DNA of 64,000 nucleotides from SHYR01 sp036013055 (GCA_036013055.1 DASCQM010000003.1:62001-126000); one strand, 5' to 3'. Shown: positions 50,828 to 59,930, counted from the stretch's first letter. Notes: generated by a model from the letters alone, not told the origin. Made by a program: numbers and translations.

Positions 50828-51676
50828 CTAGAGCGAGAGGAAGCGCTCGGCATTCGCGCCGAGCACGGCCGCGCGGTCGGCGTCACCGTCGATCGCCGCT
50901 TCGACAGCAGCGCGGTCGCGCGCCTGGTCGCGCAGCGGGTAGTCGGAGCCCCAGAGCACGTGCTCGCTGCCGACGAGCGCGAGCGACTGCGCAAAGACGG
51001 CGGGGTCGTAGAGTAGTGGCGACGCGGCGCTGTCGAAGGCGAGCCGGCCGCTGGCGAGCACCGCTCGCACCTCCGGCATCAGCGCGTAGAACGGGAAGCC
51101 GCCGCCCCAGTGACCCGCGATCACGCGCGAGCGCGGGTCGGTACAGGACTCGATCAGTTGCCAGAGCGCGCCCGGCGTGTAGCCGCCCGATTTCCCGGGA
51201 TACTGGTGCCCGACCTCTTCCGAGGAATGAAGGAGCAGCGGCAGCTCCAGGTCGCCGGTTGCGCGCGTCAGCATCGCGGTCAGCGCCTCGTCGACGGGGG
51301 CTCCGGCCGCCTCATCGCCCGGACGTACTTCGCCGAGGCCGCGTGCTCCGCCTTCGAGGAGCGTGCGCAGCGCTGCGTCGTCGGTCGCGGCCGTGACAGG
51401 AACGAACGGCACGATGCGGCCAGCCGACGCCGCAGCAACCTCCAGCAGGTAACTCGCGTGCTCCTCGGCGGTCGCAGCGTCGCCCCACCAGAAGCCTGCG
51501 GCGAACGAAACGTCGACGCCCGCGCTATCCATCGACGCCAACAGATCCTCGGCCGTGGCCATGCGCGCACGCGGCTCGCGGTACATCTCACCGAACGCGT
51601 CGTCAGACGCGGCGAGTCGCTCCCGCTCCTCGATCAGGCGCGGTGGGAAGATGTGGGTATGGACATCGACGATCAT
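50828..51676 (-). CDS. Amidohydrolase-2 family metal-dependent hydrolase
   Basis: A 282-residue TIM-barrel hydrolase or decarboxylase. Metal-binding residues are the initial HxH (VDVHTHIFPP), a His in LLLHSSEE, a His in IAGHWGGGFPFY and the Asp in LWGSDYPLRD, fitting the ACMSD/uracil-like amidohydrolase-2 group. The substrate is unknown. ATG 51676 is preferred: TACGAT (minus strand) ends 7 bases before it, and the reading from 51703 adds nothing conserved. Confidence 0.85.
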   Translation of the reverse strand: MIVDVHTHIFPPRLIEERERLAASDDAFGEMYREPRARMATAEDLLASMDSAGVDVSFAAGFWWGDAATAEEHASYLLEVAAASAGRIVPFVPVTAATDDAALRTLLEGGARGLGEVRPGDEAAGAPVDEALTAMLTRATGDLELPLLLHSSEEVGHQYPGKSGGYTPGALWQLIESCTDPRSRVIAGHWGGGFPFYALMPEVRAVLASGRLAFDSAASPLLYDPAVFAQSLALVGSEHVLWGSDYPLRDQARDRAAVEAAIDGDADRAAVLGANAERFLSL

Positions 51677-51789
51677 CCGGGGCATCGTAACTACCAGACG
51701 CACTCAAGTGCGCGCTAACCCTGGCGGGGTTAGAGGCTGCCGGCCCGTCCAATCGGCAGTAGGCCGTGCGCAACGCGGCACAGGTACCC

Positions 51790-52365
51790 ATGCCAGCTCC
51801 CCACGACCCAGCCACGCGGCGCTACCTGCGCAACGCCACGGCCGTCTCCGTGCTGTTCGCCGCTGCGATCGCCCTGCTCTGGATGCAGCCCCCGGCTGCG
51901 TTCGAGGCCGGCGAGGAGACCCTCGCGTGGCTGCGCAACGGCACCGATTCCAGCCGCGCGATCGCGACGACGGCACTGGTTGCGACGTCTGGACTGGCGT
52001 ACGTCGTCGCATGGGCGCTCGCCAGTTCTCCACGCCGCCCGCTGCGGCTGCCCGCGAACCGTGGCACCATCACCGTCGATGAAGTCGCTCGCCGCCTCCG
52101 CGCGCTGCTGCTTGACAACGTCGACGTGCTCGACGCGGGCGTACGCGTCGACAATCTGCACGGGCGCGGCGTCGGAGTCGATGTGGCGCTCACGGTGACG
52201 GCGCACGCGCGCCTCGCTAAGACGTCGGAGGCTTCGACGATGGCGATCGAGCGGTATCTTGGCGATATCGACCTCGCGCTCGCGGGGCCCGTCCAGCTCG
52301 CCGTGAGCTACGAGGAACTGATCCTGAACGCACCGCAGAGGAGACGCACGATCGATGCCGCCTGA
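51790..52365 (+). CDS. AmaP-like membrane protein with Asp23-type domain
   Basis: A 191-residue protein with two N-terminal transmembrane helices (TAVSVLFAAAIALLWM and TTALVATSGLAYVVAWALA) and a roughly 115-residue cytoplasmic domain. The pattern (NRGTITVDEVARRLRALLL...VDVALTVTAH) resembles the alkaline-shock membrane anchor AmaP/Asp23 family. It ends 11 bases inside scpB, so it is coupled to the segregation gene. The assignment is by recall; identity is low. Confidence 0.65.
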   Translation: MPAPHDPATRRYLRNATAVSVLFAAAIALLWMQPPAAFEAGEETLAWLRNGTDSSRAIATTALVATSGLAYVVAWALASSPRRPLRLPANRGTITVDEVARRLRALLLDNVDVLDAGVRVDNLHGRGVGVDVALTVTAHARLAKTSEASTMAIERYLGDIDLALAGPVQLAVSYEELILNAPQRRRTIDAA

Positions 52366-53116
52366 TTCAGCCGCCGACGAGATCGCCATCGACGAGATCG
52401 AGAGCGGCCTCCCGGCCCCCTCCGACGAGCTGCTGCCAAACGTCGTTGAGGCGCTGGTCTTCGTATCTGAGGATCCGGTTCCACCGGCGCTGCTCGCGCG
52501 CACTCTGGGCGTCTCACGTCGGATGATCGACATCGCGCTCGATGCGATCGCCGAGTCATTGAGCGAGCGAGGGCTGCGCCTCCAAATCGGACCGGATGGC
52601 GCGCAGATCATCACCGCGCCTGAGGCGTCGCGGTACGTCGAATACTTCCTCGGACTCGAGGCACAACGGCGACTCTCGAACGCCGCGCTGGAGACGCTGG
52701 CGATCGTCGCGTACCAGCAGCCGGTGACGCGCGCGACGGTCGACACGATTCGCGGCGTGAGCAGCGACGGCTCAATCGCCACGCTGCGTGCGCGCGGACT
52801 GATCGAGGACTCTGGCCGCGCGCCCGGCCCCGGTCGCGCCAGGCTCTTCGTCACCACCCAGCGATTCCTCGAGCACTTCGGCCTCGAACGCCCGCAGGAC
52901 CTCCCGCCGCTCGATGTGCTGGCACCGCTGCCACCGCCCGATGCGCCCGAGCCACTCGAGGGCATGGGGGCCACCGCGTCGGAACCGGACGCCAGCACAA
53001 CCACCGACGAGACAGCAACCGACGAAGCCACCGATGAGGCCATCGACGAGGCCATCGACGAGGCCGCTGACCCCTCGACCCAGTCCGAGAGCGACGCGGC
53101 ACCCGCCAGCTTCTAG
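52355..53116 (+). CDS. scpB: Segregation and condensation protein B
   Basis: A 253-residue condensin kleisin partner. The ScpB core (residues 25-190) includes NVVEALVFVSEDPV, ALETLAIVAYQQPVTRATVDTIRGV and GRARLFVTTQRFLEHFGL, all standard. The C-terminal 60 residues are highly acidic with a repeated DEATDEAIDEAIDEA pattern, longer than usual. ScpA is not in the window. It overlaps the preceding membrane gene by 11 bases. Confidence 0.95.
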   Translation: MPPDSAADEIAIDEIESGLPAPSDELLPNVVEALVFVSEDPVPPALLARTLGVSRRMIDIALDAIAESLSERGLRLQIGPDGAQIITAPEASRYVEYFLGLEAQRRLSNAALETLAIVAYQQPVTRATVDTIRGVSSDGSIATLRARGLIEDSGRAPGPGRARLFVTTQRFLEHFGLERPQDLPPLDVLAPLPPPDAPEPLEGMGATASEPDASTTTDETATDEATDEAIDEAIDEAADPSTQSESDAAPASF

Positions 53117-53127
53117 GCGACGCGGCG

Positions 53128-53433
53128 ATGCTCACCGTCAGCGTCGTCGTCACACTGCGACTGATCGAGACGCACAGCCTGAAGGAAAAGCGCGCCGTGG
53201 TGCGCTCGCTCGTCGAACGCCTGCGCACGCGGCATCGGCTCGCGGCCGCGGAGGTCGGACTTCAGGACGACGTGCGGCAGGCGGAGATCGGGTTCGCCGC
53301 CGTCTCGGGCGAGGCAGCAACGGCGCGCGCTCAGATCGAGGATGCCCTGCACTTCATCGATGACCACGTGATCGGGCGGGCGGACGTGATCGAGACTCGC
53401 ATCGATGAATTCGCCCCTGGCGATGAGCGGTAG
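53128..53433 (+). CDS. DUF503 (YlxP-like) protein
   Basis: A 101-residue ferredoxin-like-fold protein. The start LTVSVVVTLRLIETHSLKEKRAVVRSL and AAAEVGLQDDVRQAEIGFAAVS are the DUF503 hallmarks. In Firmicutes ylxP lies in the nusA-infB-rbfA region; here it follows scpB by 11 bases. Its function is unknown, possibly in ribosome assembly. It is followed by a terminator. Confidence 0.9.
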   Translation: MLTVSVVVTLRLIETHSLKEKRAVVRSLVERLRTRHRLAAAEVGLQDDVRQAEIGFAAVSGEAATARAQIEDALHFIDDHVIGRADVIETRIDEFAPGDER

Positions 53434-53493
53434 GGGCCGCGAACGGGGCCGTTCGCCAGTGTGCGCACATACCAAAGGCGCAACACAGAGAAA

Positions 53494-53529
53494 GACGGAA
53501 GGCACCCAGAGGGGTGGGCACCTTCCGTC
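53494..53529. terminator. Terminator between ylxP and the 44-aa ORF
   Basis: GACGGAAGG and CCTTCCGTC form a 9-bp stem with an inner CACCC/GGGTG pairing. It is placed between convergent ends and can terminate both. Confidence 0.8.
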
Positions 53530-53562
53530 AGTCTGATCGGCCCGCTGGGCCTCTAGCCGAAG

Positions 53563-53697
53563 CTAGAACTGGTACAGCGGCGGTGAGACGCTTCGCTCGA
53601 TCTCGACGAGATCACGGCGCGCCTCGGCAATGCTCAGTTCGCGTACCCGACCGGCTGCAAGCAGCGCGTTGTAGTACGTGTTAACGCTCAATGTCAT
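53563..53697 (-). CDS. Small protein of unknown function (44 aa)
   Basis: An ORF of 44 codons, MTLSVNTYYNALLAAGRVRE through SPPLYQF, with GGGGAGG about 7 bases before the ATG. A promoter-like TTGTTA-17-GATAGT lies about 90-120 bases upstream and overlaps a palindrome. It is not a recognised family. A longer reading from 53817 adds residues lacking signal and is disfavoured. Confidence 0.5.
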   Translation of the reverse strand: MTLSVNTYYNALLAAGRVRELSIAEARRDLVEIERSVSPPLYQF

Positions 53698-53993
53698 CCT
53701 GGGGCCTCCCCATCTCTCCCTTGCCTGGGCCTTCACCCTCGACTGGGAGCTTCGTGTGGAAACGGGCTTTGTGAAATCCCGCACTTGTACTATCGCGTAT
53801 CTGAGACTCGATAACAAGTACTTGTTGTCACAATCACATTACGTTTGTCTGACGAGGTTTTGGAGACCTGTTCGTCAAATTCGTCTTTCTGATGGTCCTG
53901 CAGGTAGTTGCCCAGACTGACGAGGGTCAGACCATGCGACCAGAAGCAGCTGGCATCCGATGAAGTGAGCGAGCGTGACTGAGTCTGGCCGTG
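53698..53993. other. A/T-rich intergenic region between small ORF and RodZ-like gene
   Basis: Contains the palindromic promoter region described separately and otherwise no gene I can support. Its composition is visibly lower in G+C than the rest of the window, and TGACGAGG and related CAGACTGACGAGGGTCAGAC imperfect repeats occur near 53850-53940. Confidence 0.45.
53789..53826 (-). promoter_or_regulatory. Promoter with palindromic operator AACAAGTACTTGTT
   Basis: A perfect 14-bp palindrome (53813-53826) overlaps the -35-like TTGTTA (53817-53812); after 17 bases GATAGT (53794-53789) could serve as -10. A related half-site ACTTGTAC occurs at 53783-53790. The region is A/T-rich against its surroundings. 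It likely controls the 44-aa ORF. Confidence 0.55.
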
Positions 53994-54815
53994 CTACTCG
54001 CTGGCCTTGGATACGATCAGCGTAACGTCGTCGTCCGAGGTGATTGCGGCCCCGGGATCTGGCGCCTGTGCGAAGACCTCACCGACCACAACGTCCGACT
54101 TCTCGACCTCGATCACGATGAAGCGCAGGCCGAGTTGCGTGAGCAGCGCCTCCGCCGTGGCGAGATCGACGCCGATGAAGTTGGGCGTCTCGCCAACGTC
54201 GAACGGCGGCACCGCCGCTGAGGCTGTCGCGCTGGCCGCGGCATCCGTGGTCGGCGTCTCGCTCGCGACTGGCGAGGCCGACGTCGGAGGTTGGATTGCG
54301 GGGATCCCGCTCTCATCGCCGCCACCCAGTCTGGTGAACGCGAAGGCAGCCGCCGCGACGATCACGACCACCGCAAGGACCGCAGCGATCACCGGGAGGT
54401 TCAACATCGGCAGCCCGAGGCCGGATCCGCGCCGCAGCCCGGCGATCGGCTCCAGCCCCTGCGGTGACGGCAGATCTGCGGGCAGCAGCGACATCGCCGC
54501 GTCCTCGTCGAGGCCGAGGTGCCGGGCGTACGCGCGGAGGAAGCCACGGGCGTAGACCGGGGCGGGCAGCAACTCGTACTGCTCGCGCTCGAGTGCTTCC
54601 AGGTAGTCGCGGTTGATGCGGGTGTCTCGCTCGGCATCGGCCAGCGTCAGTGCGCGCGCGCGGCGCGCCTCAAGCAGCAGCGTGCCGAGCGTGACGTCGT
54701 CGACGTCGCTGCCCGGACCATCGGAGTCCGGAGCGACAGCATCCGACGCGGCAGAGCCCAGCGCCCCGCCGTCGCCGTCGTCGCCGTCGGCCTCGGGAGG
54801 TCGGGGGCCGGTCAT
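53994..54815 (-). CDS. RodZ-like HTH membrane protein with PASTA domain
   Basis: A 273-residue protein: acidic leader, RodZ-type HTH (LGTLLLEARRARALTLADAERDTRINRDYLEALE, about 43-80), helix-rich continuation with YARGFLRAYARHLGL, a transmembrane helix (LPVIAAVLAVVVIVAAAAFAF, about 140-160), a Thr/Ala-rich linker and one C-terminal PASTA domain (NFIGVDLATAEALLTQLGL...VFAQAPDPG). RodZ ties MreB to the membrane; PASTA domains bind cell-wall muropeptides. Together they point to cell-shape or wall sensing. It overlaps the dehydrogenase start by one base. Confidence 0.88.
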   Translation of the reverse strand: MTGPRPPEADGDDGDGGALGSAASDAVAPDSDGPGSDVDDVTLGTLLLEARRARALTLADAERDTRINRDYLEALEREQYELLPAPVYARGFLRAYARHLGLDEDAAMSLLPADLPSPQGLEPIAGLRRGSGLGLPMLNLPVIAAVLAVVVIVAAAAFAFTRLGGGDESGIPAIQPPTSASPVASETPTTDAAASATASAAVPPFDVGETPNFIGVDLATAEALLTQLGLRFIVIEVEKSDVVVGEVFAQAPDPGAAITSDDDVTLIVSKASE

Positions 54816-55873
54816 CAGATCGCGTCGACGCCCGGGAACTCGACGAGCGACTTCAGCCCGTTCATCGCCAGTCGTGACGTGTAGGCATCCGGCGAGTGCT
54901 CGATGTCGTAACGGTTCGTGGCAACGTCTGCCATCTGCTCGATCGCGCCGATCATCGCCAGTGTGCGGCGATACTGATCCGTCGTCGCGTTCTGCGAGCC
55001 GCTGAGCACGACCTCGCTGTAGTGGATGAAATTCGGGTCGAACGGCACCGGGTCGCTGCCCGCCGGGAACCCGGCGAAGAGATTGACGATCCCCTGCTTA
55101 CGCACGAGGTCGAGCGAGGGCTGCACGAGCGCCGGAACGCCGACGGTCAGCACCACCGCGTCCGCGCCGTAGCCATCGGTGATCCCGCGCGTCGCTGCCG
55201 GTACGTCGTCGCTCTCCGGGTCGAGCACCAGATCCGCGCCCCAGCGTGCGGCGATCTCGCGCCGCTCGGCGACCGGTTCGCTGACGATGATCGGAGCCGC
55301 GCCAGCCGCGCGGGCGAGCAGCAGGTGCAGCAGCCCCATCGGGCCGGCACCGACGATTGCCAGCGATGTGCCGGGCACGACCTCGCAGAGCTCGATCGAG
55401 TTCAGCGTGCAGGCCGTCGGCTCGGTCAGGGCCGCGACGTCCATCGGCAGCTGGTCGGGCATCTTCAGCACGTGGCCGAGGCTCACCAGCTCTTCCGGGA
55501 TCAACAGGTGCTGCGCGAACCCGCCATCGAGGTCATAGCCGAGCGTGCGACGCGAGACGCAGCGGTTGCGCTTGCCGATCAGGCAGTAGCGGCAGTGCCC
55601 GCAGGCGAGGATCGGGCAGATGATCACGCGGTCGCCCTCCGCGAAGCCCTCAACGCCATCGCCGATGGCATCGATCACGCCGGCGATCTCGTGGCCGGGA
55701 ATCACGCCCGCATCGGCGTGCTTCTCACCGCGATAGACGCGCACATCGGAGGCGCAGAGCGAGGCGGCGGCCACGGCCATGCGCAGCTCTCCGGGGCCGG
55801 GTTCCGGCAGCGGTCGATCCTCCACCGTCACGTCGCCGGGGGCGTTGAAGATCGTCGCGCGCATCGATGCCAT
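54815..55873 (-). CDS. Zinc-dependent medium-chain alcohol dehydrogenase
   Basis: A 352-residue MDR enzyme. Catalytic zinc ligands are Cys in LCASDVRVYRG, His-Glu in PGHEIAGVIDAIG and Glu in TEPTACTLN; the four structural Cys are in CGHCRYCLIGKRNRC. The Rossmann motif is VGAGPMGLLHLLLA. Closest in feel are sorbitol or threonine/L-arabinitol-type dehydrogenases, but the substrate is not fixed. Encoded one base from the RodZ-like gene. Confidence 0.92.
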   Translation of the reverse strand: MASMRATIFNAPGDVTVEDRPLPEPGPGELRMAVAAASLCASDVRVYRGEKHADAGVIPGHEIAGVIDAIGDGVEGFAEGDRVIICPILACGHCRYCLIGKRNRCVSRRTLGYDLDGGFAQHLLIPEELVSLGHVLKMPDQLPMDVAALTEPTACTLNSIELCEVVPGTSLAIVGAGPMGLLHLLLARAAGAAPIIVSEPVAERREIAARWGADLVLDPESDDVPAATRGITDGYGADAVVLTVGVPALVQPSLDLVRKQGIVNLFAGFPAGSDPVPFDPNFIHYSEVVLSGSQNATTDQYRRTLAMIGAIEQMADVATNRYDIEHSPDAYTSRLAMNGLKSLVEFPGVDAI

Positions 55874-56097
55874 GAGCAGTCCCGCCTGTGCACTGGGCCC
55901 TCAGCCGCCGGACGGCACCAGCCGGCAGCGGATCAGGGCGTTGGGGTCGAACCGGAGTATCGCGCGGCACGACGCGCTGTGCCAGAAGGACGCACGGCGT
56001 CGGAAGGATGCGTTGCGCCGAAAGTCAGCGCACGAACAGTAGACGTGCGGAAAGAGGCAACGAGTCGGAGGGCGTGGGGAAGAAGAGCGGCGTGAGC

Positions 56098-56367
56098 CTA
56101 GCTCGCGGCCTGCATCGCCTTCAGCGCCTTCGCGAGGCGTGACTTGCGTCGTGACGCGGAGTTGCGATGGATGATGTTGTGACGAACGGCGGAATCCAGG
56201 GCGGACTGTGCTTCGCGAACGGCATCGGCGGCGGCAGCGTCGCCATCCTCGATCGCCTCGCGAGCGCCGCGCAGGGCGTGCGTGAGCTGCGTGCGAACCG
56301 GACGGTTGCGCGACGCGCGGCGGATGTGTTGCCGAGCGCGCTTCTTTGCGGAGACGGTAATGGGCAT
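56098..56367 (-). CDS. rpsT: 30S ribosomal protein S20
   Basis: An 89-residue basic helical protein of normal length: SAKKRARQHIRRASRNRPVRTQL at the start and HRNSASRRKSRLAKAL near the end are S20 hallmarks. On the coding strand a TACGAT -10-like element lies about 27 bases before the start. Divergent from murJ. Confidence 0.97.
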   Translation of the reverse strand: MPITVSAKKRARQHIRRASRNRPVRTQLTHALRGAREAIEDGDAAAADAVREAQSALDSAVRHNIIHRNSASRRKSRLAKALKAMQAAS

Positions 56368-56471
56368 CGATATCTCTCAGCTGCCGAAATATCGTAGCGC
56401 CCTCGCGCGCCAGATGCACCCCGGGGCTAGACTTCCGCTCAGGACACCCGGCGACGCAGCAGGAACGCCCC

Positions 56472-58151
56472 TTGTCGAACGACCCCACACAGCGGCCACC
56501 TGACGCGCCGGACGCACCCGCCGATGGCAGCGCGGGCGACGGATCGGGCGGCGGATCCGGTCGCCTCTTCAGCTTCCTCAGTGGCGGCGGCGCGCAGACG
56601 AGCGTAGCCAGCGCCGCGGGCATCGTGATCGTTGGCTTCCTCGGCTCGCGCCTGCTCGGGCTGCTGCGTTCGGTCGCGATCGCCGACGCCTTCGGCACCG
56701 ACCCGGAACTGGACGCGTACTGGGTCGCCTTCCGCCTCCCCGACCTGGTCTTCCAGGTGCTGGCCGGGGCCACGCTCTCTGCGGCCTTCATCCCGACGTT
56801 CAGCCGCGTCGCGCTGCGTGGCGGCGAGGCGGCGGCGTGGCGCCTCGCATCGAGCGTGCTCAACATCATCGCCGTCGCCACGCTCGTCGCAGCCGCCGCC
56901 GCCTTCGTGCTCGCGCCGTTGATCGTGCCGCTGCTCGCGCCCGGTCTGGGCGAAGACAGCGGGCGGCAGGACGAGCTTCACGCGCTGGCGGTCGAGCTGA
57001 CGAGGATGATGCTGCTCTCGCCGATTTTCTTCGGCATCTCCGGGATGCTGACGGGGATGCTGCACGCGCGGCAACGCTTCCTCGCCCCGGCGCTCGCGCC
57101 GATGATCTACAACGCCTCGATCATCGTCGGTGCCATCGCGCTCGAGCCGGCGTTCGGGGTCCACGGCCTCGCGATCGGCGTGATCGCCGGTGCGGCGGGA
57201 CACCTCGCCGTACAGCTCCCGGCGCTGCGCGGAACGGGGATGCGATGGCGTCCGACGCTCGATTTGCGATCGGACGGCGTCGCGGAGGTCGCGCGGCTAA
57301 TGGGCCCGCGCGTGCTCGGGCTGGCGGCGGGGCAGATCAACCTCCTGGTGCTGATCTTCTTCGCCTCGTTCGTCGTGGACGGGGCCGTGAGCGCGATCAG
57401 CTACGCCTTCCTGATGATGATGCTGCCGGTGGGCGTCGTGGGCATGGCGATCTCCACGGCCGTCTTCCCCACACTGGCGCAGCAGGCAGCCGAACAGCAG
57501 ATGGAGGCATTGCGCCGCTCCGTCAGCAGCAGCCTGCGCATGATCCTCTTCCTCGCGGTGCCCGCGTCCGCCGGACTGCTGCTGCTCGCCCAGCCGGCGG
57601 TGCGCTTGCTCTTCCAGCACGGCGCTTTCGACGCCACATCGACCGAGCTCGTCGTCGACGCGCTGATGCTCTTCTCTGTCGCCGTCTTCGCCCATGCCGG
57701 CATCGAGATCCTCAGTCGCGGCTTCTACGCACTCTCGGACACGCGCACGCCGGTGCAGTTCGCGGTGCTGGCGATGCTCGCGAACGTGGCGCTCTGCGCC
57801 GCGCTCGTCGCGCCGTTCGGCATCCGAGGGTTGGCGGCGGCCGCATCGATGGCGGCGATCGCCGAGTTCCTGCTGCTGCTGCGGACACTGCAGGTGCGGC
57901 TCGGGGGCCTCGATGGCAGGGCCCTGCGCCGCTCGGTGACGCACACGGTCGTCGCGACGATCGTGATGGCGGAGGCCGTGGTGCTGCTGCTCGTGCTACT
58001 CGGAGCTGCGGGCGTCGACGATGCGAGCGTCAGTGGCGCGTTGCTCCTCAGCGTGGCCGGCGGCGGTGGCGGCCTCGCCGCGTTCGCGCTGGCGTCGATG
58101 CTGCTGCATAGCGAGGAGTACCGGGGCCTGATGCGGCGGCTGCGCCCCTAG
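56472..58151 (+). CDS. murJ: Lipid II flippase MurJ
   Basis: A 559-residue MATE/MOP-fold membrane protein with about 14 helices, which flips lipid II across the cytoplasmic membrane. Family motifs: VIVGFLGSRLLGLLRSVAIADAFG, FRLPDLVFQVLAGATLSAAFIPTFSR, GMAISTAVFPTLA and GIEILSRGFYALSDTRTPVQ. A glycine/serine-rich cytoplasmic leader of about 35 residues precedes the first helix. TTG start, with AGGA upstream. Confidence 0.95.
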   Translation: MSNDPTQRPPDAPDAPADGSAGDGSGGGSGRLFSFLSGGGAQTSVASAAGIVIVGFLGSRLLGLLRSVAIADAFGTDPELDAYWVAFRLPDLVFQVLAGATLSAAFIPTFSRVALRGGEAAAWRLASSVLNIIAVATLVAAAAAFVLAPLIVPLLAPGLGEDSGRQDELHALAVELTRMMLLSPIFFGISGMLTGMLHARQRFLAPALAPMIYNASIIVGAIALEPAFGVHGLAIGVIAGAAGHLAVQLPALRGTGMRWRPTLDLRSDGVAEVARLMGPRVLGLAAGQINLLVLIFFASFVVDGAVSAISYAFLMMMLPVGVVGMAISTAVFPTLAQQAAEQQMEALRRSVSSSLRMILFLAVPASAGLLLLAQPAVRLLFQHGAFDATSTELVVDALMLFSVAVFAHAGIEILSRGFYALSDTRTPVQFAVLAMLANVALCAALVAPFGIRGLAAAASMAAIAEFLLLLRTLQVRLGGLDGRALRRSVTHTVVATIVMAEAVVLLLVLLGAAGVDDASVSGALLLSVAGGGGGLAAFALASMLLHSEEYRGLMRRLRP

Positions 58152-58232
58152 GCGGCAACGTCGTCGTCGGGCGCGACTCGCCAACGCTGCTATACTGATA
58201 CGGCCCCCCTCACTACAAGGGCACCCCACGAA

Positions 58233-58251
58233 CAGACGCGCTACGCGTCTG
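58233..58251 (+). promoter_or_regulatory. Leader hairpin of the zinc-ribbon gene
   Basis: CAGACGCG-CTA-CGCGTCTG is a perfect 8-bp stem in the leader, between TATACT (58191-58196) and the start codon at 58311. It may be an attenuator or a stability element. Confidence 0.5.
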
Positions 58252-58310
58252 CGTTTCGCGTGGTCCGTGACCCGACGATCCGAACATCGGGGGCATCGAA
58301 GGAGTACCCA

Positions 58311-58886
58311 ATGGCATTCGCCGACCGAGAACTGACCTGCCGCGACTGTTCGTCCCCGTTCGTCTTCACGTCGGGTGAGCAGGAGTTCTACGCGAGCAAG
58401 GGGTTGCAGAACGACCCCGTCCGCTGCCCGTCCTGCCGCACCCAGCGCAAGATGATGCGCCCCGAGGACCGCGACGACGCTCCCAGCTACGGCGTCTACG
58501 CCTCGTGGGGTGGTCGCACGCCGCGCCAGCTACACGTCGCTACCTGCTCCGGCTGCCAGCGTTCCGCTGAAGTTCCGTTCGTCCCGCGCGGCGACCGGCC
58601 CGTCTTCTGCTCCGACTGCTACAACGAGGAGCGCAGGCGCCAGGAGGCGGTTGAGACCGCCGAGTCCGAGGCGATGGCAGCACGCTCCGTCTCGACCGGC
58701 GGCAGCAGCGCGCCCGAGGTCGAGCTGGAGGGTTCCGGCCGCAGTGAAGACGCCGCGACGGTGGCGGTCGCCGACGAGCCCGCGAGCGACGAGGCCGAGC
58801 AGCCTGCCGAGGAAGAGGAAGCGCGTCCGGTCGTCGCCGACACGGAGGCCGCCGCCGACTCCACACCGGCGCCGATCACGGAGTAG
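58311..58886 (+). CDS. Zinc-ribbon protein with two CxxC-pair modules
   Basis: A 191-residue protein. The N-terminal module has CRDC and CPSC (LTCRDCSSPFVF, VRCPSCRTQRK), the second has CSGC and CSDC (ATCSGCQRSAEVPF, PVFCSDCYNEER), each a zinc ribbon. The remaining about 85 residues are acidic and low-complexity. Proteins with this architecture are common in Chloroflexota and carry a probable zinc-binding domain of unknown role. AAGGAG (58299-58304) is 6 bases before ATG 58311; TATACT at 58191 is a possible -10. Confidence 0.85.
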   Translation: MAFADRELTCRDCSSPFVFTSGEQEFYASKGLQNDPVRCPSCRTQRKMMRPEDRDDAPSYGVYASWGGRTPRQLHVATCSGCQRSAEVPFVPRGDRPVFCSDCYNEERRRQEAVETAESEAMAARSVSTGGSSAPEVELEGSGRSEDAATVAVADEPASDEAEQPAEEEEARPVVADTEAAADSTPAPITE

Positions 58887-58920
58887 CCAGGCACCCGCGT
58901 CCGACGTCAACGGAAGACAC

Positions 58921-59892
58921 GTGAGAGCGACCAACTTCGCGATCGCTGCGGCGCTCACTGCACTTGCTCTGGTCGCCGTCGGCTGTAGTTCCGACGGCGA
59001 CGATGACGCGGCGCAACAGACGCCGGTACCCGAGGCCCCCTTCATATCCGCACCGCGGGTTCAGTCGTGGGCGTACCAGCTTCAGGGCGAGGACGGGGCG
59101 GACCTCGACCTCGCACCGCTTATCGCCTCGGATTTCGATCTGTTCGTGATCGACTACAGCCGCGACGGCAGCGACGAGGGTCGATTCACCAGCGCCGAGA
59201 TCTCCGCGCTGCGGGATGGTGGATCAGGCGGACGCACGGTCCTCGCCTACCTCAGCATCGGCGAGGCGGAGTCGTACCGCAGCTACTGGGACCCCGCCTG
59301 GGAGTCCGAGCCGCCACCCTGGCTCGGACCGACCAACCCCGAGTGGGAGGGGAACTACAAGGTCCGATACTGGGATCCCGCCTGGCTCAACATCGTCCTC
59401 GAGTACCGGGACGACATCCGCGAAGCGGGGTTCGACGGCGTCTACCTCGACATCATCGACGCCTTCGAATTCTTCGGTCCCGACGGCGAGATGTTTGAGC
59501 AAGAGAACGCCGCCTCTGAGATGCTGAGCCTCGTCGCTCGCATCGCAGGATCCAGGCGGCAGCCGGGCTTGCTCGTCTTTGTCCAGAATGGCTCCGCCAT
59601 CCTCGATGTGCCGGGGTTCGACGTCGCGAGCTACGTGCGGACGGTCGACGGGATCGGCCTGGAGGACACGTTCTACTTCGGCGACGCCGACGAGAACAAT
59701 CCGCTTGATATCCAGTCGGAGGTCACCGACGTGATGGCCGCCTTCACATACAACGGCAAGCTCGTGCTCGCGGTCGACTACGTCACGGACGAGGCGAAGA
59801 TCGCCGACTTCTGCACGCGCGCTCGCGACGAGGACTTCGTCCCGCTCACAACCGTGCGCGCGCTGGACAGGGTGCCGGAGCCGTGCCCCTGA
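58921..59892 (+). CDS. Lipoprotein glycoside hydrolase, GH114/TM1410-like
   Basis: A 323-residue lipoprotein. Signal with lipobox LVAVGC (Cys at about 22), then a TIM barrel of the TM1410 (MJ1477) family, related to endo-alpha-1,4-polygalactosaminidase: LFVIDYSRDGSDEGRFT, VLAYLSIGEAESYRSYW, FDGVYLDIIDAFEFF and VFVQNGSAIL, where the acidic residues Glu and Asp at strand ends are the likely catalytic pair. GTG start with GGAAG upstream. Follows the zinc-ribbon gene by 34 bases. It may trim exopolysaccharide. Confidence 0.85.
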   Translation: MRATNFAIAAALTALALVAVGCSSDGDDDAAQQTPVPEAPFISAPRVQSWAYQLQGEDGADLDLAPLIASDFDLFVIDYSRDGSDEGRFTSAEISALRDGGSGGRTVLAYLSIGEAESYRSYWDPAWESEPPPWLGPTNPEWEGNYKVRYWDPAWLNIVLEYRDDIREAGFDGVYLDIIDAFEFFGPDGEMFEQENAASEMLSLVARIAGSRRQPGLLVFVQNGSAILDVPGFDVASYVRTVDGIGLEDTFYFGDADENNPLDIQSEVTDVMAAFTYNGKLVLAVDYVTDEAKIADFCTRARDEDFVPLTTVRALDRVPEPCP

Positions 59893-59895
59893 ACG

Positions 59896-59924
59896 TTGCC
59901 CCGCTCGCTGGCCCGTCCTACACT
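59896..59924 (+). promoter_or_regulatory. Promoter of the T-box/ileS transcript
   Basis: TTGCCC (59896-59901), 17 bases, TACACT (59919-59924). The start point near 59931 fits the beginning of T-box stem I. Confidence 0.65.
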
Positions 59925-59930
59925 CGAAAC

